Assembly (NCBI RefSeq): GCF_003001675.1 | Contig: NZ_PVYW01000001.1 | Span: forward strand, 372,001-436,000 | DNA from: Cohnella sp. SGD-V74 | GTDB taxonomy: Bacteria > Bacillota > Bacilli > Paenibacillales > Paenibacillaceae | Reading direction: 5' to 3' | DNA: 64,000 nt | Part shown: piece after piece, positions 1 through 10,797 of the stretch | How the letters are laid out: each line of letters begins with the position of its first letter | Numbering within the stretch: the stretch's first letter is position 1 | Translations under genes and position numbers: made by a program | The notes under the pieces: model-generated | Told to the model about the DNA's origin: nothing | The model's input: only the letters and a program-made list of their open reading frames with translations | Databases searched by the model: none

Positions 1-1140
1 GGAATGCCCGCCCGGTCGAGGGCGTTCATCAGCATGATGGACGAGCTGTTGTTCCGGTACAAAACCGCGGTGTCGCCAAGTTCGCCCTCGTCGACGATTT
101 TCTCCGTCACGTATTTCGCCTGATAGCGATAGTCCGGCAGCGCCGTGACGACGATGTCTTCTCCGGCCGGATTGCCTGTGAACATGTTCTTGTCGTAACG
201 GTCACGGTTGCGCTTGATGAAACGGTTCGCAACGTCCACGATGTTCGAGGTCGAACGGTAGTTTTGCTCCAACAGCAAGACTGCCGCTTTCGGGTGCTTC
301 TCCTTGAAATCCAGCAAATATTTTGGCTCCGCGGCGCGCCAACCGTAGATGCTCTGGTCGTCGTCGGCGACGACCCACAGATTGCCGTGTTTGCGAATCA
401 GCTTTTCCACGATCTCGTGCTGCACGAGCGACGTATCCTGGCTTTCGTCCGTCATCACGTAATCGAACCGGCCTTGGTACTTTGCAAGCAGGGAAGCATC
501 CGTTCCCAGCGCCGCATCGGCTTCCGTCAGCATGTCGTCGAAGTCGATCAGCAACCGATCCTCGGCCATCCGCTTATAATGCTCGTACTCCCTGTAGATC
601 GTCTCCGCCCTCGGAACGTCGCATTTGACCGACGACAGCCTGTCCGGCGGGATCAGCTTGTTTTTCGCAAAGCCGATATACCTCGTCAGCTCTTCCATCC
701 GGTCGTCCGGCGGATAGTCTCCGTTAGCTCTGCGGTACAGCTCGCGGATGATTTTCGGTTTGTTCGGCCGTCCGTCGTCTTCGTCTCCGCCCCTGCCTTC
801 GATGATCCGGTACGTAATGCCGCGCCTGCGAAAATGATCCCTGACGATCTCGAACGCCAGACTGTGAATGGTGGAAAAGTCGGGAGCGTTCGCCGCCAGC
901 GCCGGGAACAGCTTGACGAACCGCGTCTTCATGTCCTCCGCCGACGCTTTGCTGAACGTCACCGCCTTGATCCGCTCCGCCGAGACTTTCTTCTCTTCTA
1001 TTAAATAAGCGATCCGCATCAGCATCGTCGTCGTCTTGCCCGACCCCGGCGAAGCAAGCAGCAACAGCGGCCCCTCGGCATGAGACGCCGCTCGTCGCTG
1101 CTGCTCATTCAGGGCGACCCCGGCCTCTCTCGCCATTCGT

Positions 1141-1154
<14 letters not shown>
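1..1154 (-). CDS. UvrD/PcrA-like SF1 DNA helicase, N-terminal part (runs off window)
   Basis: Translating the minus strand from ATG at 1154 gives about 385 residues before the window edge, so the C-terminal part is missing. Seen: a Q-motif-like LNEQQ (residues 15-19), a Walker A loop ASPGSGKTTT (34-43), a motif Ia region, a Walker B-type stretch MTDESQDTS, motif III DDDQSIYGWR and motif IV-like EQNYRST. This order is that of superfamily 1A ATP-dependent 3'-5' helicases. The start overlaps the last 14 bases of proS, so the two are probably translationally coupled. Walker A lacks the usual AGAGSGKT form and motif II is DESQDT rather than DEYQDT or DEFQDT, so it is probably a UvrD paralogue and not PcrA itself. 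Confidence 0.88.
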
Positions 1155-2877
<1,723 letters not shown>

Positions 2878-2904
2878 GGTTTGACGACCTCCTTCAACTA
2901 CAAA

Positions 2905-3175
2905 CAAAAAAACACACTCGTCAAGGGACGAATGCGTTCGCGGTACCACCCTAATTCGAATGCCGTCCGGTCGCGCGTTCGGCATTCCTCTAACGGATAA
3001 CGGGATTATCCCGGCAGCGGATACTTCGAGTTCACCGCTGCGGCTCGCAAGGTGGGGAGATGTCGTGCCGTCGGGAAGCTTCACAGCCTGGGGCTTCCTC
3101 TCTGCGCGGCGGCGTGCCGAATCTCATATCCTTGGTCTCAGCCATTCATCGTATATAGGTCAACATAGCTTCCCG
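2905..3175 (-). promoter_or_regulatory. T-box leader of proS
   Basis: Read on the minus strand, the leader carries the invariant T-box AGGGTGGTACCGCG (plus coordinates 2939-2952). This is followed by a terminator hairpin (2911-2937, arms ACGCATTCGTC and GACGAGTGTGT) and a T-run. Such leaders bind uncharged cognate tRNA, here presumably tRNA-Pro, and switch from terminator to antiterminator. I did not fold stem I or confirm the specifier codon. Confidence 0.93.
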
Positions 3176-3177
3176 AT

Positions 3178-3207
3178 AATTTACACTATTCCTTCGAGAC
3201 TTGTCAA
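3178..3207 (-). promoter_or_regulatory. Probable sigma-A promoter of proS T-box transcript
   Basis: On the minus strand, TTGACA (3202-3207) is followed after 18 bases by TAAATT (3178-3183). It sits just upstream of the T-box leader and two bases from the 3' end of the broken rpn gene. Confidence 0.6.
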
Positions 3208-3209
3208 TT

Positions 3210-4200
3210 CTAATCCGGAGAATCGTACGATTCCGCGAAATCGCGCTCATACGGCGGTTCGGCATACGCTTCGCCCAAACGCTGCTCCCGCACGCTCCTG
3301 TCCGCTTCCTCCCGCTCTTCCCTCAATGATTCTCTGAGCTTCCGGATTTTCTGGCGGGACAGACCGGTAAGCTCGCGAATCGTCGCCGTCTCGAAGCCTT
3401 TCTCCAGCATCTTCAAGGCGATTTCCTGCTTGCTTTCCGTCTTCCCTTTGAGAATGCCTGCCTTAATCCCCTCTTCGCGGCCTTCCTGCCGTCCTTTTTT
3501 ATCCCTTTGAGTTCCCAAGAAGTCATCCATTCCATCAACTTCCCCTCCTCTTCCAGGCGTTGTCGTTCTATCGTTGCCATCAGCCGCTGTTCCTCGGCTT
3601 CGGTTAATTGCATATACGATTCGAAAAATACAGCCAGCAGCTTCATCCGCGCCGGATCGAGCCGCATCCGGGCAATCATCCGCAAAAACTCGAGCTTCAC
3701 CTGAACGCGTTCCTCTTTATTATAGTCCATACTGCTCAAAAGCGCAGCAGCGACCGGGTTATCCAGCTCGATAAACTCCCGCCAGTTTCTTCTCCGGAAC
3801 TGCACCTTCAAATAGCGGAAAGTCATCACGTCGAGAAACGGAAACCGCCAGCCGAACTCGGAAGGCTCCTCCTGTTTGCGCCGATGGCCGATAATAGCGA
3901 TGGGAAGGATTCGCCGGCGGTATTTCTCGTACAGCTTGCCGGAATAGAGAAACATTCTTTCCGGAAAAGTAAGCTGATAGTAAGATTGCGCCTCCAGATG
4001 AACGATAATGAGCCCCCGCTTCTTTTTGCTTGGCCGCAAAGGCCCTTCCTCCTCGATCAGCAGCGTCTCGATCAAAATATCGACTCTTCCCGTCGTTCCC
4101 CCGCACGACGTCCGAGAACACTTCCTCGGACAAAAACTTCACATGCGAATAATCGATGGAGCCGGAGATAGAAGGAAAAAACAGCTCCATAAACGAATTA
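3210..4200 (-). pseudogene. Rpn-family PD-(D/E)XK nuclease, 3' fragment (interrupted and frameshifted)
   Basis: Three minus-strand frames together match the intact paralogue at 34537-35442 from FMELFFP to the C-terminus. They share SIDYSHVKFLSEEVFSD, LIIVHLEAQSYYQ, NPVAAALLSSM and RMKLLAVFFESYMQLT. One frame change falls at a G-run (plus 4103-4107), where the reading moves from SDVVRGND to GGTTGRVDILIE. A second falls at an A-run near 3497-3502, ahead of the GREEGIKAG repeat tail. The first 15 codons are absent here and lie at 13881-13925, across a 9.7-kb insertion. The family is associated with RecA-independent recombination (RpnA in E. coli). This copy is dead. Confidence 0.9.
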
Positions 4201-4201
4201 A

Positions 4202-4262
4202 AAACTACGACAGCAAAATCAACTAGCAATGTAATTGATCCCACATTTTCTCTAATCCGCTG
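4202..4262. repeat. 61-bp terminal inverted repeat, right end of insertion
   Basis: Read on the plus strand from 4202, this segment matches the reverse complement of 13820-13880 at 58 of 61 positions. It begins AAACTACGACAGCAAAAT and ends TCTAATCCGCTG. The homology stops exactly where rpn coding sequence resumes, so this is an element boundary. Confidence 0.9.
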
Positions 4263-4462
4263 AGATAGGCATCAGGATCGCGATTGAACTGCTTGCGTTG
4301 AATCACGCCAGATAGTCGATTGTCCCATCGCTGCTTGCAGGCTTCATACGCTTCAAAGGAAACAGAACGCAAACGTGAAATGACATGTGGCTGGCGGAGT
4401 GCATCCTGTACCAGGACGATCATTTCTCCGTTGCGCATGATGTAGCTGTTCCAGTTTCGCAA
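4223..4462 (-). pseudogene. Unidentified ORF fragment ending inside the right inverted repeat
   Basis: An open frame of 79 codons ends in DPDAYLSGLEKMWDQLHC. Its last 13 codons lie inside the 61-bp inverted repeat, and the left repeat re-encodes SGLEKMLDQLHC and a stop. A gene whose 3' end forms the tip of an element is typical of transposases, so this is probably a transposase C-terminal remnant. I do not recognise the family, and no DDE or tyrosine-recombinase motif is visible. Confidence 0.4.
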
Positions 4463-4596
4463 TCCTGTTCATTGTAGTCGGCGCCGCGTCCTTCCCCGGG
4501 CGTTGCAGCAAATGCCGACGCCGTAATACTTGTCGCTATCATCACAAATACTAGCAGACAAGCTACGAATTTTTGTAATTGAACAAAGTACCTCAT
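4420..4596 (-). CDS. Short signal-peptide ORF ('GEGRGADYN' leader, copy A)
   Basis: The ATG at 4596 follows a strong GGAAGGGAAGGAAGAG. It encodes MRYFVQLQKF, a hydrophobic core (VACLLVFVMIATS), an AFA cleavage-like site, then ATPGEGRGADYN and an unrelated tail. Copy B at 7988-8173 has the same layout and also diverges after GADYN. The first codons and ribosome-binding site are nearly those of the S-layer gene at 7690. It is either a small exported peptide or the front of a secreted-protein gene whose body was replaced. Confidence 0.4.
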   Translation of the reverse strand: MRYFVQLQKFVACLLVFVMIATSITASAFAATPGEGRGADYNEQDCETGTATSCATEK

Positions 4597-4677
4597 CTCT
4601 TCCTTCCCTTCCATACAAAAAAGAAATTTAAGCCGCTTCCGCTCCCATGCTTGACCCCATTTGTGCGTTTCGTAGAG

Positions 4678-4781
4678 AAGTACCCGAACTTTTACCTTGA
4701 ACCGTCAAGGAGTTATGTGTCGGGTACTTATCATTAACGGGAGTTACCCTGAAGCCGATAGTTCACAATCTTCAGGGTAAC
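4678..4781 (-). terminator. Two hairpins downstream of the S-layer gene
   Basis: The stop-proximal hairpin has perfect 12-base arms, GTTACCCTGAAG (4743-4754) and CTTCAGGGTAAC (4770-4781). The second has arms AAGTACCCGA (4678-4687) and TCGGGTACTT (4720-4729), with an inner CCTTGA/TCAAGG stem. Neither is followed by a clear T-run. They could end or stabilise the S-layer mRNA. The rest of 4597-4795 shows nothing else. Confidence 0.5.
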
Positions 4782-4795
4782 GCCCCCTTTATAAC

Positions 4796-7690
4796 TTACT
4801 TGCTCTGCTGCGTCAGCATGTTCAGAATAACCGTTACGGCTTCCGCTCTGGTCAATAGACCCGTGGGATCGAACACGTTCGCGCCTTTACCACTGACGAG
4901 GCCTAGCTGCTTCAACGCGGCGACCGCGCCTCGGGCCCAAGGCGGAATATCCCGCTCGTCCGCAAAGTCGATACCGCCAGTGTTCTCATTTTCGGACAAG
5001 CCAAGCGACCTTGCGATCATAACCGCCATCTCGGAGCGCTTTATCTCCCCATTAGGACGGAAAGTACCGTCCTCGTACCCCGTAACAATACCTGCCTGCA
5101 ATGCTTGCGCAACGGCGTTATGCGCCCAGGCTCCGATGCTGCTTGCGTCGGAAAACGCTAGCTCAGCACCATCCGTTTGCGGCTTCAACGCATTCATAAG
5201 CATCACGAGAAATTCCGCGCGCATGACGGACTTGTCCGGAGCGAATGAACCGTCTTCGTATCCGTTGACGATTTTCATACGTGCCGCCTGTCTAATTTGC
5301 TGCTCTGCCCAGTGTCCCTTCGTGTCATTATAAGTCGTCTCTTCTGAGTTGCGGGTAATGTTCACCGTATATATTCGAGTCGCGCCATTCTCCGCTTGAA
5401 CTTGGATAAGCAGCTCGTTCTTGCCGACATTCAGATTGGCTTTCAAATCAGCTGGCACGGCTTGTCCGTTCAGCCGATACGTTGTCTTAGCCGCCCAGTG
5501 ATCCGTAACTGTCCCGATTACAATCTGAGACGCATCCGTGTTGGCCTCGTAGGTTAACACATCCGCACGGTAAGCCGGCGATAACGTCAGCGTTTCTCCT
5601 TCGCCGTTCGATAACGTCAACGACTTCAGCTCCGCATTACTTGAAGCTATATAAGCCGGAGCTGCGGAAGGCGGCGAGTTCACCGTCAGCGTCGCGCCGT
5701 TTGACGTCGCATCCGGCAATGCCGAACCTTTGGCGATTACCCGGTAAACATAGCCGCTCATCCCTGCCGTTGCCCCGGTGATCGTCAATGTCGACGTTGT
5801 CGCTCCGCTGTATGGCGCTCCATTTGAAATATTCGTAAAGCCTGTGCCTGCATCCACCTGCCATTGGTAACCCGTTGCATCGGACGCCGTTACGGAGAAA
5901 GTCGTGGTTCCACCGGCAGCAATGCTAGCGCTGCTCGGGTGGCCCGTAATCGTCGGCGGCGAGTTCACCGTCAGCGTCGCGCCGTTTGACGTCGCATCCG
6001 GCAATGCCAACCCTCTGGCGATTACCCGGTAAACATAGCCGCTCATCCCTGCCGTTGCCCCGGTGATCGTCAATGTCGACGTTGTCGCTCCGCTGTATGG
6101 CGCTCCATTTGAAATATTCGTAAAGCCTGTGCCTGCATCCACCTGCCATTGGTAACCCGTTGCATCGGACGCCGTTACGGAGAAAGTCGTGGTTCCACCG
6201 GCAGCAATGCTAGCGCTGCTCGGGTGGCCCGTGATCGTCGGCGGCGAGTTCGCCGTCACCGTCAGAGTTGCACCGTTTGACGTCGCTTCAGGCAATGCCA
6301 ACCCTCTGGCGATTACCCGGTAAACATAGCCGCTCATCTCTGCCGTTGCCCCGGTGATCGTCAACGTCGACCAAGTCGCTCCGCTGTACGGCGCTCCATT
6401 TGAAATATTCATAAACCCAGAACCTTCATCCACCTGCCATTGGTAACCCGTCGCATTCGATGCCGTCACAGAGAAAGTCGCGGTTCCCCCGGCAGCAATT
6501 ACAGCGCTGCTCGGGTGGCCCGTGATCGTCGGCGGTGAGTGGATCGTGTAGGTGGCCCACACAGTTGCTTGGTCATTGTCCTGCACAGGATTGCCATCCA
6601 GCTTCCACTGGGCGATGGCTTTGTTTGTATAGCTGGTACTAGCAATAACTTCAGACACAATGACCAGTCGGATTGGGCCATTTACATCCCCTAGGGCGTA
6701 CACACTGCCTGCGTCGGGGGTAATCGGCGTTTTGGTTGCGGACCAATCATTTGTCCCGTTATCCCATAACTGATAGGCGGCCGATTTGAAGGCAAGTCCA
6801 CCCGGCAAAGCATCAGTAATGGTAAAACTTTTAAGGCCTTGCTTGTTATAATTCTTATTAACGTCAATTGTCCATGTAATGGTAGACGGATCCGTAGGAT
6901 TCACCGGCTTGTTCAGCGTGCCGACATGCTGAATCCAGTCGGACTTTAGGGCAACGCGCCACGAATTCGAGAAATCCAGCTTTTGACCCGACGAATCCCT
7001 CAACTCTGCAGCATTTGCGATGGTCTGCCACCCAGCATCACCGGGGTTATACTCACGATAGTACTTCTCCTTGGGAATCCAAGTCTTGAAAGTAACAGTC
7101 GCCTTGCTGCCAATGCCTGGCGGGAAGGTATACGTCAGCGCATTCGCGGTGCTGCCTTCCGGGGTTGCCGCCTGACCGTTCACCTTGAAGGAGCCTTCCA
7201 CATAAGGGCCCGCCTCGGTCAGATCAAGTGCGTCGTAGAACTTCAGCCCCTCCAGTGACAGCAGAATGCTGTCGTCAAAAGTATCCTTCGCAGCGATGTC
7301 CACCTGCCACTCGATCGCCCCCTCCGTATAACTCGTCTGATTCATAAAACCGTTCTCGGTAGAGTTGCTGGTAGCCTTCTTTGTGATGGTGTATACAGGC
7401 GTCGGCTGAGAATCTTCAAGCCGATTATTTTCTCCGAAAATACTGTTCGGCTTATTACCGCCATAATTTATGTCTGATTTATGGGCCTTCTCAGGTTCCG
7501 ACGGTTCAGTCGCCTCCGGTGTTCCAGACTCGCTCACCTCTGCCGTCCCGGAATAGCCAAGTGCGCTTTCCGCATTTGCAGCAGCGGTGAACGTCATCGT
7601 CTGCAAGATCAGCAAAATCGCTAGGCAAAAAGACCGCAAAGATTGGGTTATTCTACATTTTTGTTTCATTGATTGAACGAAGTACCTCAT
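4796..7690 (-). CDS. Secreted S-layer-anchored adhesin: Ig-like repeats, cadherin-like domain, three SLH domains
   Basis: The product (964 aa) is predicted to be exported and anchored to the cell wall. The ATG at 7690 follows GGAAGGGAAGAG. It begins with a signal peptide (about 1-42, ending TAAANAES) and an adhesin-like region (about 85-370, VKVNGQAATPEG-type beta-sandwich). Three 95-residue Ig-like repeats follow (about 384-674, motif PPTITGHPSSASIAAGG ... YQWQVDAGTGF). Next come a cadherin-like beta-sandwich (about 677-785) and three SLH domains (about 788-964, motifs GYEDGSFAPDKSVMRAE and GYEDGTFRPNGEIKRSE). SLH domains bind pyruvylated secondary cell-wall polymer. The gene lies inside the 9.7-kb insertion and appears intact. 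The ligand is unknown. Confidence 0.9.
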   Translation of the reverse strand: MRYFVQSMKQKCRITQSLRSFCLAILLILQTMTFTAAANAESALGYSGTAEVSESGTPEATEPSEPEKAHKSDINYGGNKPNSIFGENNRLEDSQPTPVYTITKKATSNSTENGFMNQTSYTEGAIEWQVDIAAKDTFDDSILLSLEGLKFYDALDLTEAGPYVEGSFKVNGQAATPEGSTANALTYTFPPGIGSKATVTFKTWIPKEKYYREYNPGDAGWQTIANAAELRDSSGQKLDFSNSWRVALKSDWIQHVGTLNKPVNPTDPSTITWTIDVNKNYNKQGLKSFTITDALPGGLAFKSAAYQLWDNGTNDWSATKTPITPDAGSVYALGDVNGPIRLVIVSEVIASTSYTNKAIAQWKLDGNPVQDNDQATVWATYTIHSPPTITGHPSSAVIAAGGTATFSVTASNATGYQWQVDEGSGFMNISNGAPYSGATWSTLTITGATAEMSGYVYRVIARGLALPEATSNGATLTVTANSPPTITGHPSSASIAAGGTTTFSVTASDATGYQWQVDAGTGFTNISNGAPYSGATTSTLTITGATAGMSGYVYRVIARGLALPDATSNGATLTVNSPPTITGHPSSASIAAGGTTTFSVTASDATGYQWQVDAGTGFTNISNGAPYSGATTSTLTITGATAGMSGYVYRVIAKGSALPDATSNGATLTVNSPPSAAPAYIASSNAELKSLTLSNGEGETLTLSPAYRADVLTYEANTDASQIVIGTVTDHWAAKTTYRLNGQAVPADLKANLNVGKNELLIQVQAENGATRIYTVNITRNSEETTYNDTKGHWAEQQIRQAARMKIVNGYEDGSFAPDKSVMRAEFLVMLMNALKPQTDGAELAFSDASSIGAWAHNAVAQALQAGIVTGYEDGTFRPNGEIKRSEMAVMIARSLGLSENENTGGIDFADERDIPPWARGAVAALKQLGLVSGKGANVFDPTGLLTRAEAVTVILNMLTQQSK
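5671..6540 (-). repeat. Three tandem 285-bp coding repeats (Ig-like units)
   Basis: The string GCGGCGAGTT recurs at 5671, 5956 and 6241, a period of exactly 285 bp (95 codons). Units starting at 5671 and 5956 are almost identical in DNA, including silent positions, which points to recent duplication or gene conversion. The third is more diverged and carries a short extra stretch. Confidence 0.92.
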
Positions 7691-7731
7691 CTCTTCCTTC
7701 CCTTCCTTTCGTAATTTACTTTTTTGCTTTA

Positions 7732-7995
7732 TCATCCGTCTCCGGTATGAACGCGCTCGCAAACGCCATTGGTCTCTCGGATATACCAATCCAACTTGGT
7801 CATCCACTTCGCGCTATAGGGTGTCGCATAGTCGTTTTTCCATCCTTGAATCCTCGGGTTGAGCCAGTCCACATGTTCCTGGAACGAAATGTGTCGCATG
7901 TTCGGCGGTACAAACCGTTCCTTTACCACTTCCCGAATGTGCATTTCTGCTTTCTTACAGAGCCAGTAACGGTGAGATAACCCCGCCTTATGCAA
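7732..7995 (-). pseudogene. Group II intron reverse transcriptase/maturase, C-terminal scrap
   Basis: The 87-codon frame contains RYWLCKKAEMH and LNPRIQGWKNDYATPYSAKWMTKLDWYIR. This resembles the maturase (domain X) and C-terminal region of group II intron-encoded proteins of the LNPxIxGWxNYY type. No RT catalytic motif and no domain V hairpin is seen nearby, so only a remnant survives. It sits between leader ORF B and the S-layer gene. Confidence 0.65.
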
Positions 7996-8173
7996 AGAAG
8001 AATATTATGCAAAGTAAGGCCAATAAAGCCGCTAAACACAGCTCCGCATTGTAATCGGCACCGCGTCCTTCTCCTTGCGTTGTCGCGAATGCCGCTGTCG
8101 TAAAGCTCGTCGCCGCCATCGCGAACACTAACAAACAGGCGACGAATCTTTGAAATGGAATAACTAGCTTCAT
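7988..8173 (-). CDS. Short signal-peptide ORF ('GEGRGADYN' leader, copy B)
   Basis: The 61-codon ORF has GGAAAGAAGGAA just before ATG at 8173. The product has a signal peptide (FQRFVACLLVFAMAATSFTTAAFA), then TTQGEGRGADYN, then a second hydrophobic run (LCLAALLALLCIIFFFA). It aligns with copy A (4420-4596) as far as ADYN. Its 3' end overlaps the RT scrap by eight bases, consistent with an insertion that replaced the gene body. Sequence 8174-8380 upstream shows no gene. Confidence 0.4.
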   Translation of the reverse strand: MKLVIPFQRFVACLLVFAMAATSFTTAAFATTQGEGRGADYNAELCLAALLALLCIIFFFA

Positions 8174-8380
8174 TTCCTTCTTTCCATGCGCAAATCAGCC
8201 GAAAGTTTACAACTCTTCGGCATCGGCTTCATTCTACGCCTCGGCTCTTCGAGTGCACAGAGAAGGAAGTCATATTTTTTGTCATATGACAAACTGGTAT
8301 TAAATCCCAAATGTTGGCGAGCGGAACTATTAACGCGGGTTTTCCGCCTAAAAAATTTCCCGGACATTAACAACAAAAGA

Positions 8381-8398
8381 GACCGGCTCGCGCCGGTC
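8381..8398 (-). terminator. Intrinsic terminator of the GH3 gene
   Basis: On the minus strand, GACCGGCGCGAGCCGGTC forms a tight hairpin followed by TCTTTTGTT, 17 bases after the GH3 stop codon. Confidence 0.85.
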
Positions 8399-8414
8399 CC
8401 CCTCCTCATTCCTA

Positions 8415-10757
8415 TTACTCCGTCACACGAAGCATCAGACTGCAGCTCGGCTCGGAATCGCCGCCGATCATTACTTTGATCCGGCCGGCCTCCACAACGT
8501 TGGCCATGTCGACGTTCCAGACGCCAAGCTCCTTGGCCGTCAGTCGGAAGCTCAAAGTACGCTTCTCGCCCGGCTCAAGCCAGATCTTCCGGAAGCCTTT
8601 CAGCTCCTTCACGCGCCGTGTCACGCTGGCTTCCATGTCCTTAATGTACAGCTGCGCAACCTCCGCTCCGGCCATCGTCCCCGTGTTCTCCACATCGATC
8701 GCGATTTCGAAGCGCTCTCCGGCCGCCAGTTGCCTAAGAGTCCGTTCTGACGAGGCAGCTCTCATATTGGAATAAGCAAACTCAGTATAGCTAAGCCCGT
8801 ACCCGAACGGATACAAGACCGGCCGCGGACAATCCGCGTATCTCGGCTCGTAGCCCTGGTCCTTGCGATTGTAGTACGCCGGTAGAGACATGGACGAATA
8901 CGGAATCGTAACAGCCAGCTTCCCGCTTGGATTCACGGCGCCGAACAAAATTTCGCCAAGCGCCCTGCCGCCCTCCGGTCCGGGGTACCAGCCCGACAGG
9001 ATGGCCTGGCAATCCGGGGCCACATCGGCAATGGCGTGCGGTCTGCCCTGAATCAGCACAAGCACGATCGGCGTTCCAGTTGCGGCAATTGCGCGAATCA
9101 GCTCCGACTGCACGCCGCCCAGTCGCAAATCGGCCAGATCGACGCCTTCGCCGCAATCCATGTCGGACGGCTGTCCGTCCTCCACGATCGCTGCGCCGTT
9201 AATATCGAACTTCAGCTCGAAATTGCGCGCACTGCTGCCGCCCATGACCAGTACGGCAACCTCGGACTGTCGCGCCAGTTCCACCGCTTCGGCGAAGCCG
9301 TCGCGCGAATCGCCGCGAACGGAGCAGCCCTTGGCATAGACCACCTTCGCATCTCCAGCCAACTCACGTATTCCTTCCAACACCGTCGTGCCGGAGTTCG
9401 GACGCTGAATGGCGGTATAGTCGCCTAGCTGATGATACAGGGCATCCGCATTCGGGCCGATCACGGCGATTTGACGCAAATCGGCGCCAAGAGGCAACAG
9501 CCGGTTTTCGTTTTTCAGCAGCACGACGCTTTCTCTGGCCAACTGCAAATTAATCTGACGCGCCGTCTCGTTGCCCACGATCTCCGCATCCGTTTCTTCT
9601 GCTGCATACGGAGTCTCGAACAAGCCCAGCTGGAATTTCAGCTGCAGCACGCGCCTGACGGCCCGGTCGATGAAGGACACTTGCACTTTCCCTTGCAGCA
9701 CGGCCTGCTCCAACGTGCTGAACGCCTTGTCCCACAGACTGATATCGACGCCCGCAATTAAGGCCAAAGCTGCCGCGGACTCATAGTCGCCTGTCAAAGC
9801 GAGCAAACGATCGACCGCCGTACCGTCGGCCATGACAATCCCGTCAAAGCCCCATTCCTCGCGCAAAATGCCGGTCAACAGCTTGCGATTCGCATGGCAA
9901 GGAATGCCGTCAATTTCGTTGTAGGCCGCCATGCAGCCGAGCGCTCCGGCCTCTACGCCGGCTTCCATGCCAGGCAAATGAATTTCGCGCAGCTCGCGCT
10001 CGCCGATCGACGCCGGAAAAGCGTTCATCCCGCCTTCGCCCGCACCTTGCCCGCAAAAGTGCTTGAGCACCGCAACCACCTTGTTCGGCGCAAGCTTGTC
10101 TTGCTCCGCCCGATCTTGCCCGGCCGCTTCTCCCCCGGACTGTCGGCAACCCTGAAGCCCATGAACAGCTGCTTTTGTAAACTGCGCCGTCAAATGCGGG
10201 TCCTCGCTGAAGCATTCCTCGGAACGGCCCCAGCGCGGATCACGAAGCAGGTCAAGCGTGGACACCAAGCCCAGATGGGCGCCCCTCGCCCGGATTTCAG
10301 CGGCAACCTGCCCGTAGGCTTGCTCGGCGAGCTGCGGATTCCAGGTTGCCCCGATGCCGATATTGGTCGGCGTCAGCGTCCCGTCCAATGCTTGATGCCC
10401 ATGGGGACATTCCTCCGAGAGCATTACCGGGATGCCTAACCTCGTATGCTCGATGAGATAGCGCTGAATCTGATTGGCGACCTTCGCACTGTCCGCCGCC
10501 GTAATTCCGTTCTCGTACGTCACCTTGGACCACGGGTCGGCGCGAAAGAGGCCGTAAAGCGCCCCCATCCCGCCGCCCGCAGCGACTTCCTCCATGAACG
10601 CTTCAGTCAACTCGAAGCCGTTCTCCGTTTTGCGATAGGCATTCCAGCCGTACATCCGCTGATTCAGCTGGCCGACCTTCTCCTTAAGAGTCATTCTGCC
10701 CAGCAAGTCCTCTACCCGCGCCTCAATAGAGGCCGCTTCTTCCCGATAAAGTTCCAT
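8415..10757 (-). CDS. Glycoside hydrolase family 3 beta-glycosidase
   Basis: The product (780 aa) is the usual length for bacterial GH3 enzymes with an N-terminal barrel, a C-terminal alpha/beta domain and a fibronectin type III tail. The nucleophile region reads GFDGIVMADGTAVDRL, where Asp follows MA. The substrate-loop motif VAVLKHFCGQGAGEGG and the C-terminal LYPFGYGLSYTEF are also family hallmarks. No signal peptide is visible, so a cytoplasmic enzyme acting on imported oligosaccharides (beta-glucosides or xylosides) is likely. It lies in the 9.7-kb insertion beside a decayed sugar transporter. The ATG at 10757 is preceded by GGAGTATCGCG. Confidence 0.93.
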   Translation of the reverse strand: MELYREEAASIEARVEDLLGRMTLKEKVGQLNQRMYGWNAYRKTENGFELTEAFMEEVAAGGGMGALYGLFRADPWSKVTYENGITAADSAKVANQIQRYLIEHTRLGIPVMLSEECPHGHQALDGTLTPTNIGIGATWNPQLAEQAYGQVAAEIRARGAHLGLVSTLDLLRDPRWGRSEECFSEDPHLTAQFTKAAVHGLQGCRQSGGEAAGQDRAEQDKLAPNKVVAVLKHFCGQGAGEGGMNAFPASIGERELREIHLPGMEAGVEAGALGCMAAYNEIDGIPCHANRKLLTGILREEWGFDGIVMADGTAVDRLLALTGDYESAAALALIAGVDISLWDKAFSTLEQAVLQGKVQVSFIDRAVRRVLQLKFQLGLFETPYAAEETDAEIVGNETARQINLQLARESVVLLKNENRLLPLGADLRQIAVIGPNADALYHQLGDYTAIQRPNSGTTVLEGIRELAGDAKVVYAKGCSVRGDSRDGFAEAVELARQSEVAVLVMGGSSARNFELKFDINGAAIVEDGQPSDMDCGEGVDLADLRLGGVQSELIRAIAATGTPIVLVLIQGRPHAIADVAPDCQAILSGWYPGPEGGRALGEILFGAVNPSGKLAVTIPYSSMSLPAYYNRKDQGYEPRYADCPRPVLYPFGYGLSYTEFAYSNMRAASSERTLRQLAAGERFEIAIDVENTGTMAGAEVAQLYIKDMEASVTRRVKELKGFRKIWLEPGEKRTLSFRLTAKELGVWNVDMANVVEAGRIKVMIGGDSEPSCSLMLRVTE

Positions 10758-10797
10758 CGCGATACTCCTCCAATTACTGCTTAGCCTGCAAAAAAAC

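Noticed and set aside
2878..3084. N-terminal extension of ProS
   Set aside because: This stretch holds the T-box and terminator, and an ideal ribosome-binding site precedes the ATG at 2877.
5671..6540. Regular repeats that could suggest a CRISPR array
   Set aside because: The period is 285 bp, in frame, and each unit encodes an Ig-like domain with no unique spacers.
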